In this document: in pieces, positions 34,601 to 46,164 of the stretch
Position numbering within the stretch: the stretch's first letter is position 1
How the letters are laid out: every line of letters starts with the position of its first letter
Assembly (NCBI GenBank): GCA_000827325.1
Contig: KN832878.1
Coordinates: 558,001 to 622,000, forward strand
Direction of reading: 5' to 3'
DNA length: 64,000 nt
Source: Oidiodendron maius Zn
Taxonomy: Eukaryota; Ascomycota; Leotiomycetes; Myxotrichaceae
Notes under the pieces: model-generated
What the model was told of the DNA's origin: nothing
What the model saw: the letters and a program-made list of their open reading frames with translations, nothing else
Databases searched by the model: none
Program-made: the position numbers and the translations under genes

Positions 34601-37600
34601 TCCTGGCGTGGCGTTGCAGCGCTTTGGAAGTAGCGGAGCGATGAGCTCCAAGGCTTGTGTTACCAGTGCCCGACCCTCATTATGGTTTGTCTTGAGGAGG
34701 GAGAAGTAGACTTGTTGGACAATCTTTGCAGGAGTCTCATAGTGGGCAATGAAGTACCCGATGACCACGTATGCGGCATGCTTGTTGATGACATCCTCAA
34801 CACGGATATAAGTCCAGCCAAACTTGATGATGTCTTTCCTAGCTTCTTGAAGAATGGAGTGATGATACTTCACGAGCAGGGCAGTTAGCTGTAGCACTTC
34901 CATTCGAGTATGGTCAATTCCAGGCTGCGTCAAATCGTCATTGGGATCGCCTAGCCCAACTTTCCATATCTTCGTGTGGATAGACTCAATCAATGTCCTA
35001 TCTATCAGCCGCGGACTCTTAGCTGGAGTGACCGGCTCTCTCGCGACTCGCATGATATCCATGGCAATAATTGGATTGACAAGATTATGCAGCAAGAAGG
35101 TTTTCGTCTTCTGCGAAGAACTCTTGCTTGCATATACTTCTAGACTGCGCGTTATCACCAATTTCCAATATTCAATCGAGTCGCTGGAGATGATATGATG
35201 GTATATGTATGAGAAGAGAGGTTGGCTTGGCCGGAAATCTTCTGCAGTCACCGAGTCAATGAGACTGAAGAGGGAGTCGAGGTCGCGTGGGTGATATTCT
35301 AAGAATTTTGTGAATATGACCATTAGCTGGTATCCAGCCTGATCAGCAGCCAGACGGAGATTCGGAGGTAAGGTGTCTGTTCGCAAATGAAGCTCTAGGT
35401 TCTTGCCCACCAGTTTAAACCATTGTAGATTTTCCTTTTTCTCCATCCACTCCCTAGTTCCTTCAAATTTGGATGCGGAGTATATGATATTGATTGCATT
35501 AATCACGGCTGCATATCGAGTCTCTTTGTTCTCCAAGCCCAAATCACCACAGCTTTTGATCAGTGATTCGACATTCTCTACCACAACCTTTCGGAGCGGT
35601 TTGCTGCCCTCATGCTCAAGAACCTGCGCCAAGAATCGACCGTACTTCCGCTCCTCAATCTTCCCAAGAAGCAGGAGCCAGACCTCTTTCGGATAACGGT
35701 TAAGATATTTATACAGTGGAGCACGGAAAGGGCTATAGCGAGTCCTACGGAGCTTCTCCTCGAGTTCAAGTGCCGTATCAATTAGCCTCTCTTTGAATTG
35801 TTCAGCGGCAGGGGGGAGAAGATGAAAGATATTGAACACAGCAGCGACAATCTTCATCTGTTCATTCTGCTCAATGAGAGTGAAAGAAACACGCTGTAGG
35901 ATGTTGGGCTCAGCAAGAACTTTAATGTGATCGAGCAATCGAGCACCAATCTCAACTTTGAAGTACGTAGTCAAGAGCTGCAGCAATCTTGCCAGGCCGT
36001 CAAGTCCATGCACACTAAGGCGTCTGGGATCTTGCAGATTTGCCAGTACCGGTCGAAGGCCATTCTGAAGGAGATCTTTTGGCAACTTAGTCGTCTGAGA
36101 CAGGACAACCTTCAAAGCCTCATTCGCTGCCTCGATTGTTGGCTTGGACTCAGAGTAGAGGCACTTGAAGAACACCGAGACGATCTTAGTACGAGTCACA
36201 TTGGCAGTCTTGTCAGTCGCAGATGGTTTCTGGAAGTCTTCGAATCCCATTGCGGTCGTGAGCATCTTGATGCAGGCAACTCGGAGACTGACGATATTCT
36301 CAGAGTTCTTGTACTCTAATGGTTTACCAGCAAGGGCTTCATCAGCAGCATCAGCCAGCGCCAGAGATTCAAGTAGCAATCGGTTCAGGTGATCATCAAA
36401 TGATACAAAGTCACTCTTCAAACCCATATAATACGTGACTGCATCGATGAACCCGATTTGGACCAGGAATGGTAAGGCTCTGAGTGGCTTATTGAAGATT
36501 GGAGTCAGCGACCGCTCCTTGGTAGGCTCAAGAAGTTCCCAAATCTCGGCACCAAGTTCCTTCGCGATAATCCCAAGGCATCGCTTAGCAGTCTCTCGGA
36601 CGTGCTTGTTCAGGTGACAGAGCTCTGTGCTCAAAATTCCACACAGCTGGAACATTTTAGAGGGTCGCTGTGGTGGCTGGCCTGCCTGCGTGGGCTGTGG
36701 AGGTTGAAGATCTTCCTTGGTGGCATTCTTTGTGCACCGAAGTAATAGGTTCTCAAGTGTATCTCGAGCTCCTTTCCGAGTGATTGCTGGAAGGTCAGGC
36801 GGCATGTCCTTGATGACATACAAAAGAGCTCGGACAAAATCAATCTGTCTTTCGTAGACCCACGTATCACCCATATGGATCTTGGTGAGCATGATATTAA
36901 TACCAAGGCTACCGCCTGCTTTGGTAAACCATTCTTCCTCGTAGCATCCATGGCAAAAGGTAGCACTCAGGTAGTTGAAAAATGACAACTTCACAATCTC
37001 AGTTTCCGACCCAAGGATTATGGCGGTTGAATCATAAATCTCCTGAATGGCAGCCTGGGCAGTCTCACGAACGACAGGCAAATCAGATGCCAGAGACTCA
37101 GCGATAGCATCGGCCAACACTCTGGTATCAATACAAAGCGGCCCTTCTCCAGCTCTCACGTCGAATGCCTGGGTCTTCTTTTTCATCTCGATCAAAGACC
37201 TGCCTACTTCCAGAATAGTAATATGCCTGCAGACATTTGTCAACAGCGCTCTGGACTCCGCTTCGAATTCAGGTAGCGACACAGCGAAGATGCAAGCCTT
37301 CATGAGCTTTTTGAGCATTGCGTCTTGCCCCTCTTTCTTGATCGTAGACCGCTCTTTGTCAGTAGCCTCGAGGATGGAAAAGTCTGCCTCGGACTTGTTT
37401 GCAAGGAGATCCTGGGCTTGCAGACGGACAAGCCGCGCGAAATCATCTGGAAGATTGTCGACGCCAAGGCGAAGTTTCAGCTGTGTCTTGATCATCTGAA
37501 GAGCGTGTTTTTTGTAGTAGCCATCCGCTTTCTTCGCTGTAGTGCTCTTAGGGATTTCCATAAGTTTGGCGATAGCGAGATCTATTCCAATCTCAGCAGG

Positions 37601-40514
37601 GAATGCCCTCTCCTTCTTTGAACCCATGAGTTTCAGGTCGAAGCTAGTCAAGTCGTCTGAGAACTTCTGGAAGGTAAGTGCCGGTGCCTCTGTCATGAAC
37701 TTTCGGTTGCGGCCGCCCAACTTGCCAAGGATACGCATGGTGGTGTGAGAATGGAAATGGCTATATGGAGCAGGCTTGAGGTGGTCGAAGAGCGCAGTCA
37801 TTAGCTCGTCAATGACAGGTGCCATAATGGGGTCGAGGTAATCTGCGGTTAGATTGTCGACACAAAGTTCCAGTGTCCGCAATCCCTGGCCCACCAAATC
37901 CGAACCTGCACGGAGTGCAATTACGAGTGGCCTCATCAAATAGCTGAGATGTGGGAGAAGGTTGCTTAATCTGGCGGGTACCGTCAGGCACAGCTCAACA
38001 TAAAGATCTCGATCGGCTGGCTTTCGAGCTGCCAAGAGAAGGTTGTTGAGGACTTCCAGAAGCATTTCCAGGAGAGGAAGAATTTGCTTGTAGAGATGCT
38101 CAAATTTACCGCCTCCAATGCTACGGAAGAGTGATCTCAAGAGGAGGAAGTAGTTCATGGGCTCTTCGGCAGTGGTCGACAGTTCGATTGATTTGGTGAC
38201 AATGTCAAGGACGTGAGGTAATAGGACCTGCTCATTTTGGTTCGAGAAGAGGGTCACTGCCATGAATGCTAGTTTGAACAAACGAAGGAGTATGGACGAC
38301 TTCTTGACATCAGCGGTTCCAACCTGGTCGATACGATCCATGAGGAACTTGAGGAGCATTCCGGCGAAGCTAGGAGAGGTAGCTTCGCTGGCGAGGAAGA
38401 ATTGGGGAATGTGTAGAAGTGCGGTATGCTCGAAGATCATGTCATAGAGTTTTGGAATCTCCTCGTGGAAGACCTCATGGAATGTTGCTGGGTCGATGCA
38501 GTGGAAGACTGTAGCGAATGTCTCAAGCAATTCCTTCTCTTCCTTGCTGCTAGAGATCATGTAGTGGTTTGCCATGAACTCGACAGGAGAGGAGTACTGG
38601 GATTCCGTGGATGGTTTCTCTATCTCGTAGTATCGGAAGACATAAGCACCTTCTCTGAAGAGTTTGATGATAACCTGAACCTCTTCAGCAGAAAATCCAT
38701 ATGACACTTCCTGCCAGTGCGGGGGGGCATTTGATGCGTCAATGGGAGAAGTGACATTGCATGCTTTTAGCTGATAGAACGTGTTCTTCAGCCCATTCAT
38801 CAGATTCTTGAACAAGAATTTGTTATCCGCCACTGGATCCGCGCCTCGATCCCGGGGGTTCGTGATCTTTATCGGCATGGCTGTAAATATATCTGTCTCA
38901 TCCCAATCGGGCGGGTGTTCTTTGTCTGCCAGATAATTATCTGGTGTTGCATCGATCGTCTGCAGCTGCGCATAAAGCTTGGACAGCTTAACAGCATTCG
39001 GATATTGCCTGTTCATGGCAGCGAATTTGTCACCAATGGCGCTGAGGATCATGATGAGGTAGTGTCGAGCATCGATCTTATTGGGCATTTTTGCGATGCA
39101 CTCGGCCATATTCAAGAGTAGCTTAGCGCTCATAGTCTGAAAACTTGTACCAGGAAAGCTGTCCTGCAAATTCCTAGTATAAACCTCAACGGTTTTGCGA
39201 ATCTGCGAAGGTTCAAGTGCGTCCCGGACATGGTGTATCAGATCTGCGAGCATACTGTATGCAAGAGGTCGCATCGTCTCGTACACTGTCAAGCCCTCGC
39301 CGATCAAGGTCCGCTCATCAAGAAGCTCGTCAATCTTCTTCAGGAATATCTTTCTGAAGTTGAAGTTTATAATGTGCCGGATGGCAACCAAAAGTTCCTT
39401 TCGCGCACCAGACTTCTCCCGTGGACAATCCTTCAGCAACCGAACGACAATATCTGGTAAGGTAGGTAGGAAATCATTCAGCTGTTGAGCATAAACGCGA
39501 AGAAGATATGCAAGGAAACTCATCGTCTTCACTTGAGCCGTAATAAACTCTCCAAAGGCTGCCCGGTTCCTGATATTCGGACTGACACCGGTAAATATGG
39601 TGCCTTTCGCAGCTGCCTCCTTGTGCGCTTCTTCTTGTGGCTTCGCTTGCAATAAGAGAACGGCCTTTATGAGCGGGACGAACAGCTTTACATTCGGCGC
39701 GACTGATGTCCGGTACACCTGGAATATGGAGACCACGATAATCGGGCATTCGGCAAGGACCTTAAAGGATGCCATACCTTTCAGCAGTGGCCGTGTCTGC
39801 TGTTGTGGATCGGCGCCTAAGTCTGAGACAGAAGCGACTGGTGAGCCTGGCCGGGGAGAATTTTGGAAGGTCTGCGTGCTTCCTGGAGTTGAAGCCCCTG
39901 GCTCCGGGTTGTCCAGCTGCTCTCGCACCACTGATTCCATCCGATCGAACAACTCTTGTATCAATCCGAGGAACGGTTGGACTTTCTCCTGGCACACCTT
40001 GGTCTGGTGGCGCATGATATCCATGATCGTCTTCACGCATATTGAAGCGTTCTCCTCATTATCCGTCCTTACCAAGTTTATTAACAGATCGACAATTTCC
40101 TCCGCATACGGCTCGAAGGGTTCTGGGGGGTTCGTAGGCAGGCGGTGGAGTATCTCCAGCACGCAGTTGCGCAATTTCTAGATCGCCCCCATGTCAATAA
40201 CACTCTATTCATGCGCGGAAGCAAAATATACGCACCTGCTCTGCAGATGTGCTGACGAACACAGGCGGGCCACTTAAGCAGTTGATGAAAATGGGGACGA
40301 GCTTCTTCAGGAAGGCTGGGTATATGTTGCCCGTAATATAATGCTCCAGGTTGTCCCGCAGCTGGGTAGCTGCCTCGACTTTGACTTTGACATCTACATA
40401 TAGAGATCTCTTAGTAAAACCTTCCTCCTCTCTCCAAGCCTGACCGGAAGGGAACATACCAGAGTCTGCGGAACTTAACCGCTGGACAATAACCTCTATT
40501 GTATTGCTCGACAT
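28637..40514 (-). CDS. tra1: TRA1/TRRAP, SAGA and NuA4 scaffold pseudokinase
   Basis: Giant nuclear cofactor that receives transcription activators for the SAGA and NuA4 histone acetyltransferase complexes. Four exons (40514-40460, 40393-40236, 40177-29381, 29323-28637) give about 3,898 aa, a little longer than yeast Tra1. The start is the ATG at 40514 ([18 protein letters not shown]). HEAT-like helical repeats fill roughly the first 2,700 residues; the FAT domain (from about [19 protein letters not shown]) follows. An Asn/Thr/Gly/Ala-rich linker lies at about 30250-30660. The PI3K-like domain has no kinase DFG and reads [20 protein letters not shown] where catalytic loops would be, so it is a pseudokinase. 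The C-terminus is a FATC segment ([17 protein letters not shown]). Intron 3 (29324-29380) is 57 nt with no stop, so unspliced mRNA would stay in frame. Confidence 0.97.
30250..30660 (-). repeat. Low-complexity Asn/Thr/Gly linker coding region in TRA1
   Basis: Encodes short imperfect repeats of the type NGTxNGT with Ala and Pro between the FAT and kinase-like domains. The DNA shows repeated gttccattggt-like units. It is probably a flexible, fast-evolving linker. Confidence 0.7.
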
Positions 40515-41449
40515 GGCTGCGACATCCGTAATGGCGCACGCCTTCACGAGGACAACTTCATGCGATGTGAGCGCTCAAGGCGCTGGGAAAACCAGACTTC
40601 CGACGCGGGGGTAGGAGTCTAGATCGCGAAGGTTGGCATAGAAAAGAGGAACAGGCACAAGTCAAACCAGGACCCAGGAAAGGATGGCTAAGATCGGGAA
40701 TCTAAGAAGAAGTGGTAGAATTGGGGGCGGATAGAGCGTCGTGGGGGGTGCGGCTCTGCGTTCCCTGGGGCTGTTGGCTGGTGTTCTGGATTGAAGCTTC
40801 GCGAGAATCCGCAACTCGCGACTTTCTTTTGGTGGTCGGGGGGTCCAGGAGACTCTGAAAATCTAAAGTCACGTGTATAAATTACTATCGCATATATAGT
40901 TAGCCTTGCCGGAGAGCCAATCGGTGGCCAGAAACCGCTCGCCTCGCACCTCTTCCTCCTTTTTCTGTGTTTTACTCCCCTTGGCCATCAGGCGAAGTAT
41001 TACTTATGGGGTGCATCTTCTCTCAGATAGTATTATTCCGTAATTACGATTCAGTTACGTTTTATTTGTTATCAATCTATTTAGAAGAATGGTGACGCAC
41101 AGCCCTGCCTGTCCCTGACTGATCTCAAAATCCGGGGTAGTTAGAGCTCACGTGATTCGTTCAATTCGTTCAAATCAACTTCGATGTACCACCACTAAGA
41201 TATATCTACGGTACCAACCCACCTAGGTAGGTCGTTAAGGAATAGAATCGCCTAGCCCAACTCTCCTCATCATCCCTGGAAGTATGCGGAACTCAACTTC
41301 TTGGGCCCCTGTACTTAGAATAGCCTTCAGCCTCACCCCGCCGCTTCACCGATTGAGATTGAGTCACTTTGTCCCTATCCATGACCACAACATAAAAGCC
41401 CCCCATCACCACATTAACTTCTCGAAAATCTTCAACTTCAAACATCGCC
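40515..41449. promoter_or_regulatory. Divergent promoter region of TRA1 and GNAT gene
   Basis: A 935-nt gap between divergent starts. No additional coding segment is convincing. An open frame at 41284-41487 overlaps the GNAT start in another frame and is probably leader sequence. Confidence 0.5.
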
Positions 41450-42130
41450 ATGGATCCCAAACCTTTGGACTCCGCCGGAGTCTATAAACTCGAGCAAACC
41501 TCCTCAGGCGAGCCCTACATCGCATTGCCCACCCGCTCAGAGACACCTATCTTTCTTACCAAATACTACGCTACAGATCCCCCAGATGTTGAGGCCACGC
41601 TCAAACTCCCAGAGGTGAATCTCTTCCTCATCTCCGCACCCACGCCCTACACCCTCGCCGACGCAGAGTGGTGGGTAAACTCGCAGCTCACTATGACATC
41701 CAACTACCCGCTACAGATCCTGCGCGCCGGGGCGCCCGATGAGGCCGGCACGCTAATCGGATCGATCTCCCTCATGCCGCCGGATAGCGCTGTCCTAGGG
41801 ATTCTGCGCGAGAAGAAGGTTCTCCCGGATTCGCTGCGGCAGGAGGACGAGTGCGAGCTGGGGTATTACCTGCACCCGGATTATCGCGGGAGGGGCATCG
41901 TGAAGGCCGGCGTCAAGGCGATCTTGGCGTATGGCAAGGCGGAGCACGGCGTGACCAGGGTGATCGTGAGGATTGCAGAAGACAATGAGGCTAGCAGGAG
42001 GGTGGTGGAGAGCATGGTTGGGGAATACTGGGAGAGAGCGGAGAAGGAAGATCACGTGGCTGATTGGCCGGAAGCTAAAGGGGGTGGGAAGAAGAAGATA
42101 TTGTCTTGGAGGTGGAAGGTTCCAGCGTAG
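41450..42130 (+). CDS. GNAT-family N-acetyltransferase
   Basis: An intronless 226-aa protein of the RimJ/RimL-like GNAT type. Residues 137-154 (ELGYYLHPDYRGRGIVKA) carry strand beta-4 and the RGRG acetyl-CoA pyrophosphate loop (R/Q-x-x-G-x-G/A). VIVRIAEDNEASRRVVESM is the beta-5/alpha-4 region with the conserved Asn-x-x-Ser. The acceptor is unknown; an N-terminal amine or a small molecule is possible. There is no targeting signal, so it is likely cytosolic. It shares the divergent promoter with TRA1. Confidence 0.9.
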   Translation: MDPKPLDSAGVYKLEQTSSGEPYIALPTRSETPIFLTKYYATDPPDVEATLKLPEVNLFLISAPTPYTLADAEWWVNSQLTMTSNYPLQILRAGAPDEAGTLIGSISLMPPDSAVLGILREKKVLPDSLRQEDECELGYYLHPDYRGRGIVKAGVKAILAYGKAEHGVTRVIVRIAEDNEASRRVVESMVGEYWERAEKEDHVADWPEAKGGGKKKILSWRWKVPA

Positions 42131-42759
42131 GAAACAAAGAAAGCGAATTTTTGGGCTTTGATTAGCCAATTGGTGCGTTTCATTGTCTTTTATGTTGTGC
42201 TGATCATCTTGACGACCTCAAAAGAAGTTTAAAGGGCGTTGGCGGTCTTAAAGAGGTTTTTCAACAGATGTGGCCTATTAGAAGTTATGTAGACTTGTTC
42301 AACCTGTTTTGGCATTGGTAAAGGAATAGACACTTGAGATCGTTGTTTTAGTCATCTCCAAGAGCTAAATTTTACTGGCGACAAATTTTTATGATATAGT
42401 TTTCTAGCCATTTAATACTTACTACTGAGTAGTTAAAGGAGCAAATCTAATTATGAGAATTCTTATGAGATACCTTCTCGGCTTACCGACTAATAGACGT
42501 GGCACTACCCTGAAGAAACTTTTGGAACAGTTGAAGTGAAAGGGTTGATTTAAAAGGAGATGGGGGGGTGGCTGTTGTTGCCTCAATGCCTCAGGACTCA
42601 AGTCCTGTGCTCCTTTCAGCAATCGCAGGAATCTTCGTGACCATCCCACCACTGTTCCGGATGGCATAAAACCAACCACCCCTGCTTCCCATCTTTGGGA
42701 GGCAAGTAGAGTTAAATAACTATTCTGTATCTACCACTGACAGTTTACCGCTAGCACCA
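42131..42759. other. Intergenic between GNAT and AIG2-like genes
   Basis: AT-rich 3' flank of the GNAT gene and promoter of the AIG2-like gene. No other feature is recognised. Confidence 0.45.
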
Positions 42760-43527
42760 ATGATCAACGACCAAGCTGGGCCTCACTCGGCCTTCTTCTA
42801 TGGTATGAGGATTCGCCCTTATCGCAGACTCGTTATCAATAGCTAACTATTCCCGCCAAGGCACTCTGGTATTTCCCCCGCCTTATTGGTAGATCTATCG
42901 CGAGCCGACTATTAATCCTCATCATAGATGGCCCGTCAAGTTCTCTATCGCGTCATTTATGGTTCCTCTAACATTCGCAACAACTCCGCGCTTGTTGCTC
43001 GCGCTGCCAAGCTCACGATCCAGCCTGCCCTCCTCCATGACTACTGCCGGCATCGCGTCCGCTATGCAGATTACCCAGGCATCATCACTCAAGGAGGCGA
43101 GTCTGTGCGGGGAACATATGTAACGGGCTTGATGGACGCGGATATGATCCGGCTGGACTACTTCGAAGGTAGCGAGTACACGCGAGAGAAGGTCCAGGTG
43201 GAGCTTCTTTCAGAGGGCGAGACGCACGCTGGCCTAGACGCACAGAGGGTCGATACGGAAACGTATGTCTACACGGCAGGCAACGACCATCTGGAGATTG
43301 GGGAGTGGGACTTTGATAATTTCGTGAAAAATAGGATGCCTGGAAATTGGGCAGATACCAGTAACGAGTTCGAAGGTTGGTCGCACGATATATGTGTTTT
43401 TGGCGATTGTTAATGCGGCCCAGGTCTCGGCGAGGTTGATACCAACGGGCAAGATACCACTGGAGGACGGGGCATCAAGACCGAGATGTCCAGAGACCTC
43501 GACGGGTTAGTGAAGTCTGAGAAGTGA
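42760..43527 (+). CDS. AIG2-like / gamma-glutamylcyclotransferase-fold protein
   Basis: Four exons (42760-42802, 42861-42868, 42928-43375, 43424-43527) give 200 aa. The N-terminus HSAFFYGTLMARQVLYRV contains the family YGTLM substrate-loop motif, and it is rebuilt only if the 8-nt exon GCACTCTG is included. This encodes Gly-Thr-Leu across three exons. The 58, 59 and 48 nt introns have normal ends. Later hallmarks are YPGI, VRGTYVTGL and LDYFEGSEYTREKVQV, where the Glu is the usual catalytic acid. The last intron leads to TTGGRGIKTEM, matching the GGRG tail of fungal homologues; an unspliced form would stop at 43413. The family breaks gamma-glutamyl amine bonds, but the substrate of this fungal group is not known. 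Confidence 0.88.
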
Positions 43528-44949
43528 TAAGAGCTTATCGGCTGCATGGAAATGGAATATATGTTACATTCTAGAGAGGATTATGTGGGGAATAGATCGC
43601 CGCATAGGTGAGAGAATAGAGGCTACCATTTAACTACTGGTCAATGTTTCACGTTCCTGCGCACTCCATAGCACGTACGAGAGATGTTCAGCCCAGCCGG
43701 TACCACAGAATAATATCATAGCTTAGATCCAGGAATGTGCGCTCTGCCTGCAGTTTCACCTCAGCCGATCTCTCCAGAGCGCCTGTCCCAGCAGGGGATC
43801 TCGTCTCCATCTGCCCTCCATCCACTCACGGATCTTCTTTTCAAGGTGATACCATGGAAACATCGTGACCCTGGTTGCGATGAACGATTCGCTTACAGCT
43901 GCCAGCAACTTTAGCGCGGGGGCTTAAGCGAGCCAGGCTGGACCATGACCACGACCACGACGAAATACAACAAAAGGATGAAAAGAGAGTGGAAAATTGT
44001 GAAAATGATGGGTGAAATCAGATTTCAGCCACTAGTTTATCTTATCATCCATGCGAATCAGGGGCAGAGTGGCATACCCTCCCCACACGATCTCCAGCCT
44101 CTCACCCATCCATGAGGTCCTGTCGCGAGTCGTGATGTCCTCCAGCACCTCTCCATCTCTGGAGACCTGGACCCCGGCGTTGTTTCATGCGACCACTATC
44201 CCCAAGCCATATCTCCACGAGCTGCCTTGGTGGGGTGAGGCGGACTATGGTAGACAGCATGTCTCACACACAACACTTCACAGCCTATGATAACCGCGTG
44301 CCTGAATCTCTCGCGCAAAGAAGACTCGATAATGGGCCCGATGGTAAAATGGAGGCACACACGACGATAAAGGCAACGGCTACCCGCCTTCTTGGCGCAA
44401 TCCTGTGTTCTACAGATTGTTCCTCGAGCTGGTCTTCCTCTTTCCTTCACATCTACGTCGAAGTTGCTGGTTCAATACATATTTTCTGCTGTACCTATTC
44501 CTTTGATCTCGCTCTTAGACAATATATCATTGCTCAATAGATCTGAAAGGTATGTTTGTATTCCCACTTGCTTCAATAAATAATGAGTCCCACCCCTATA
44601 TTCAAAGAACAAAGCATTGTATTCACTCTCGTCTCGTTCTCGATTCCCTTCCTTCACCTTCATGTCCACTTTCTTTGAGCAAAGTCTATTCTTCTATTAT
44701 GTTCATGATTCACAATGGTTAAGAACATTCGAGTCCTCATCTCTACAAAGTCTTCCATCTCGCAAAGACTGACCCGTCTCCTAGAATCTTTTCCCTTCTA
44801 CACTCATCACGCACTACACATAGGAAAGACGATCAAGTCTACTCTTCTTGTCATCTACTACTTCAAACCACCTGTCCTCGTCTGGCACGAGAATTCTTCA
44901 ACAATATCGACCTTACCTTCAGAAGAGAATCCAGCAGCAAACCTTCAAC
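43528..44949. other. Long intergenic region upstream of the AA11 LPMO
   Basis: About 1.4 kb. The right third (from about 44590) is pyrimidine-rich and looks like the LPMO promoter and 5' leader. The left part includes one coding-like stretch on the minus strand, listed separately. Confidence 0.45.
44032..44184 (-). other. Coding-like orphan exon on the minus strand (unassigned)
   Basis: A 50-codon open stretch ends in a stop at 44032-44034 and reads like the C-terminus of a globular protein (GERLEIVWGGYATLPLIRM). A tccag acceptor at about 44170-44174 (..gtccag before VSRDGEVLEDIT) could begin it as a last exon. I found no matching upstream exon to about 44500 and do not recognise the family. 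It may be a relic, a real last exon, or chance. Confidence 0.25.
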
Positions 44950-46164
44950 ATGAAGTACTCGTCATCCACCGTCGCTATCCTCGGTATGGCAGTCCTCTCC
45001 AACGGACACATGATTATGAACACGCCCGTCCCGTATGGAAAATCCACCCTCAACAACTCCCCCCTCGCCGCTGACGGCAGCGACTTCCCTTGCAAGCAGC
45101 GGTCCGGCGTGTACGATGCCGAGGGTGCCAGCAACTCCATGGCGTTGGGCTCGTCGCAGAATCTCGCCTTCACGGGCAGCGCCACACACGGCGGAGGCTC
45201 ATGCCAGGTCTCGATCACATACGACCAGAACCCTACCAAGGACAGCACATTCAAGGTAATCCATTCCATCGAGGGTGGCTGCCCAATCCGGGGCGTCGCA
45301 GGCAACAATGGTGACGACGCCAATGCCGTCGACCCGGATACCTACAACTTCACCATCCCGACATCCCTGCCCACGGGCTCGGCCACACTTACCTGGACTT
45401 GGTTCAACAAGATTGGTAATCGTGAAATGTACATGAACTGCGCGCCCATCACCCTCACGGGTGGCTCATCGAAGCGCCGCAGCAGCAAGGACGTCAAGCG
45501 TGACACCGCAGCCTACAACGCCCTCCCGGACATGTTCGTCGCCAACGTTGGTAATGGTTGCGGCACCGTCGACTCCACCGACCTGCTCTTCCCCGATCCA
45601 GGAGACTCCGTCGAGCAGGACGGCCTGGCCACATCCTCCGCCTTGTCGACTCCTACTGGCTCCTCATGCGGCAAAGCCGTGGCACCATCCGTGTCCCCCA
45701 CCGCAGGCGGTTCCGGCTCAGGCTCAGGATCGTCCTCCAGCGCACCGGCAGCCACCACTGTCGCTCCCTCCCCGACCACTGCCGCCGCCGCAGCAGGAAC
45801 CTCAGCCGCCAGTTCTACCGATCTTCAGGGCGGCGTCTTTGCCACGGTTCTCTCGCAAACCGCTCCCAGCGCTTCTGTCGAGACCACCTTGCCCGCAGCA
45901 GCATCCCCATCGCCGTCTCCCGCAAGCACTGGCTCTTCTACAACAACATCCAGCTCTGGAGCTTTGACCGGCGCGTGCACCTCCGAAGGCATGTTCAACT
46001 GCATCGGCGGAACGTCCTTCCAGCAGTGTGGCAGCGGCCAGTGGTCTGTCGTGCAGAGTGTCGCAGCGGGGACGACGTGCACGGCTGGACAGTCGATGAG
46101 TCTTGCCATTGCGGCGGTGGCGCGATCGAGACCGAGGGGGCGCGCTGTGCACTTCTTTGGTTGA
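44950..46164 (+). CDS. AA11 lytic polysaccharide monooxygenase (chitin-active type) with C-terminal module
   Basis: A secreted copper enzyme that oxidatively cleaves chitin. It has one exon and 404 aa from the ATG at 44950. Residues 1-19 are a signal peptide whose cleavage exposes His20 (GHMIMNTPVPYG), the N-terminal ligand of the histidine brace. His80 (ATHGGGSCQ) is the second ligand and Tyr161 (REMYMNCAP) the axial residue. In mature numbering these are 1, 61 and 142, the AA11 spacing. A Ser/Thr/Pro/Ala linker (about 215-335) follows, then a Cys-containing module (ACTSEGMFNCIGGTSFQQC) of the X278 kind associated with chitin binding. Upstream in-frame ATGs (44848) are rejected because they would bury the signal peptide. 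Confidence 0.93.
   Translation: MKYSSSTVAILGMAVLSNGHMIMNTPVPYGKSTLNNSPLAADGSDFPCKQRSGVYDAEGASNSMALGSSQNLAFTGSATHGGGSCQVSITYDQNPTKDSTFKVIHSIEGGCPIRGVAGNNGDDANAVDPDTYNFTIPTSLPTGSATLTWTWFNKIGNREMYMNCAPITLTGGSSKRRSSKDVKRDTAAYNALPDMFVANVGNGCGTVDSTDLLFPDPGDSVEQDGLATSSALSTPTGSSCGKAVAPSVSPTAGGSGSGSGSSSSAPAATTVAPSPTTAAAAAGTSAASSTDLQGGVFATVLSQTAPSASVETTLPAAASPSPSPASTGSSTTTSSSGALTGACTSEGMFNCIGGTSFQQCGSGQWSVVQSVAAGTTCTAGQSMSLAIAAVARSRPRGRAVHFFG

Noticed and set aside
40171-40174. TRA1 starting at MRNCVLEIL
   Set aside because: The codon there is TTG, and two upstream exons provide a conserved N-terminus from a true ATG at 40514.
44051-44540. Plus-strand ORFs between the AIG2-like gene and the LPMO
   Set aside because: Their residue composition is that of shadow frames or leader DNA, with no family features.
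44848-44949. LPMO starting at the upstream in-frame ATG (44848)
   Set aside because: The extra 34 residues would precede the signal peptide and prevent exposure of the N-terminal histidine that AA11 enzymes need.
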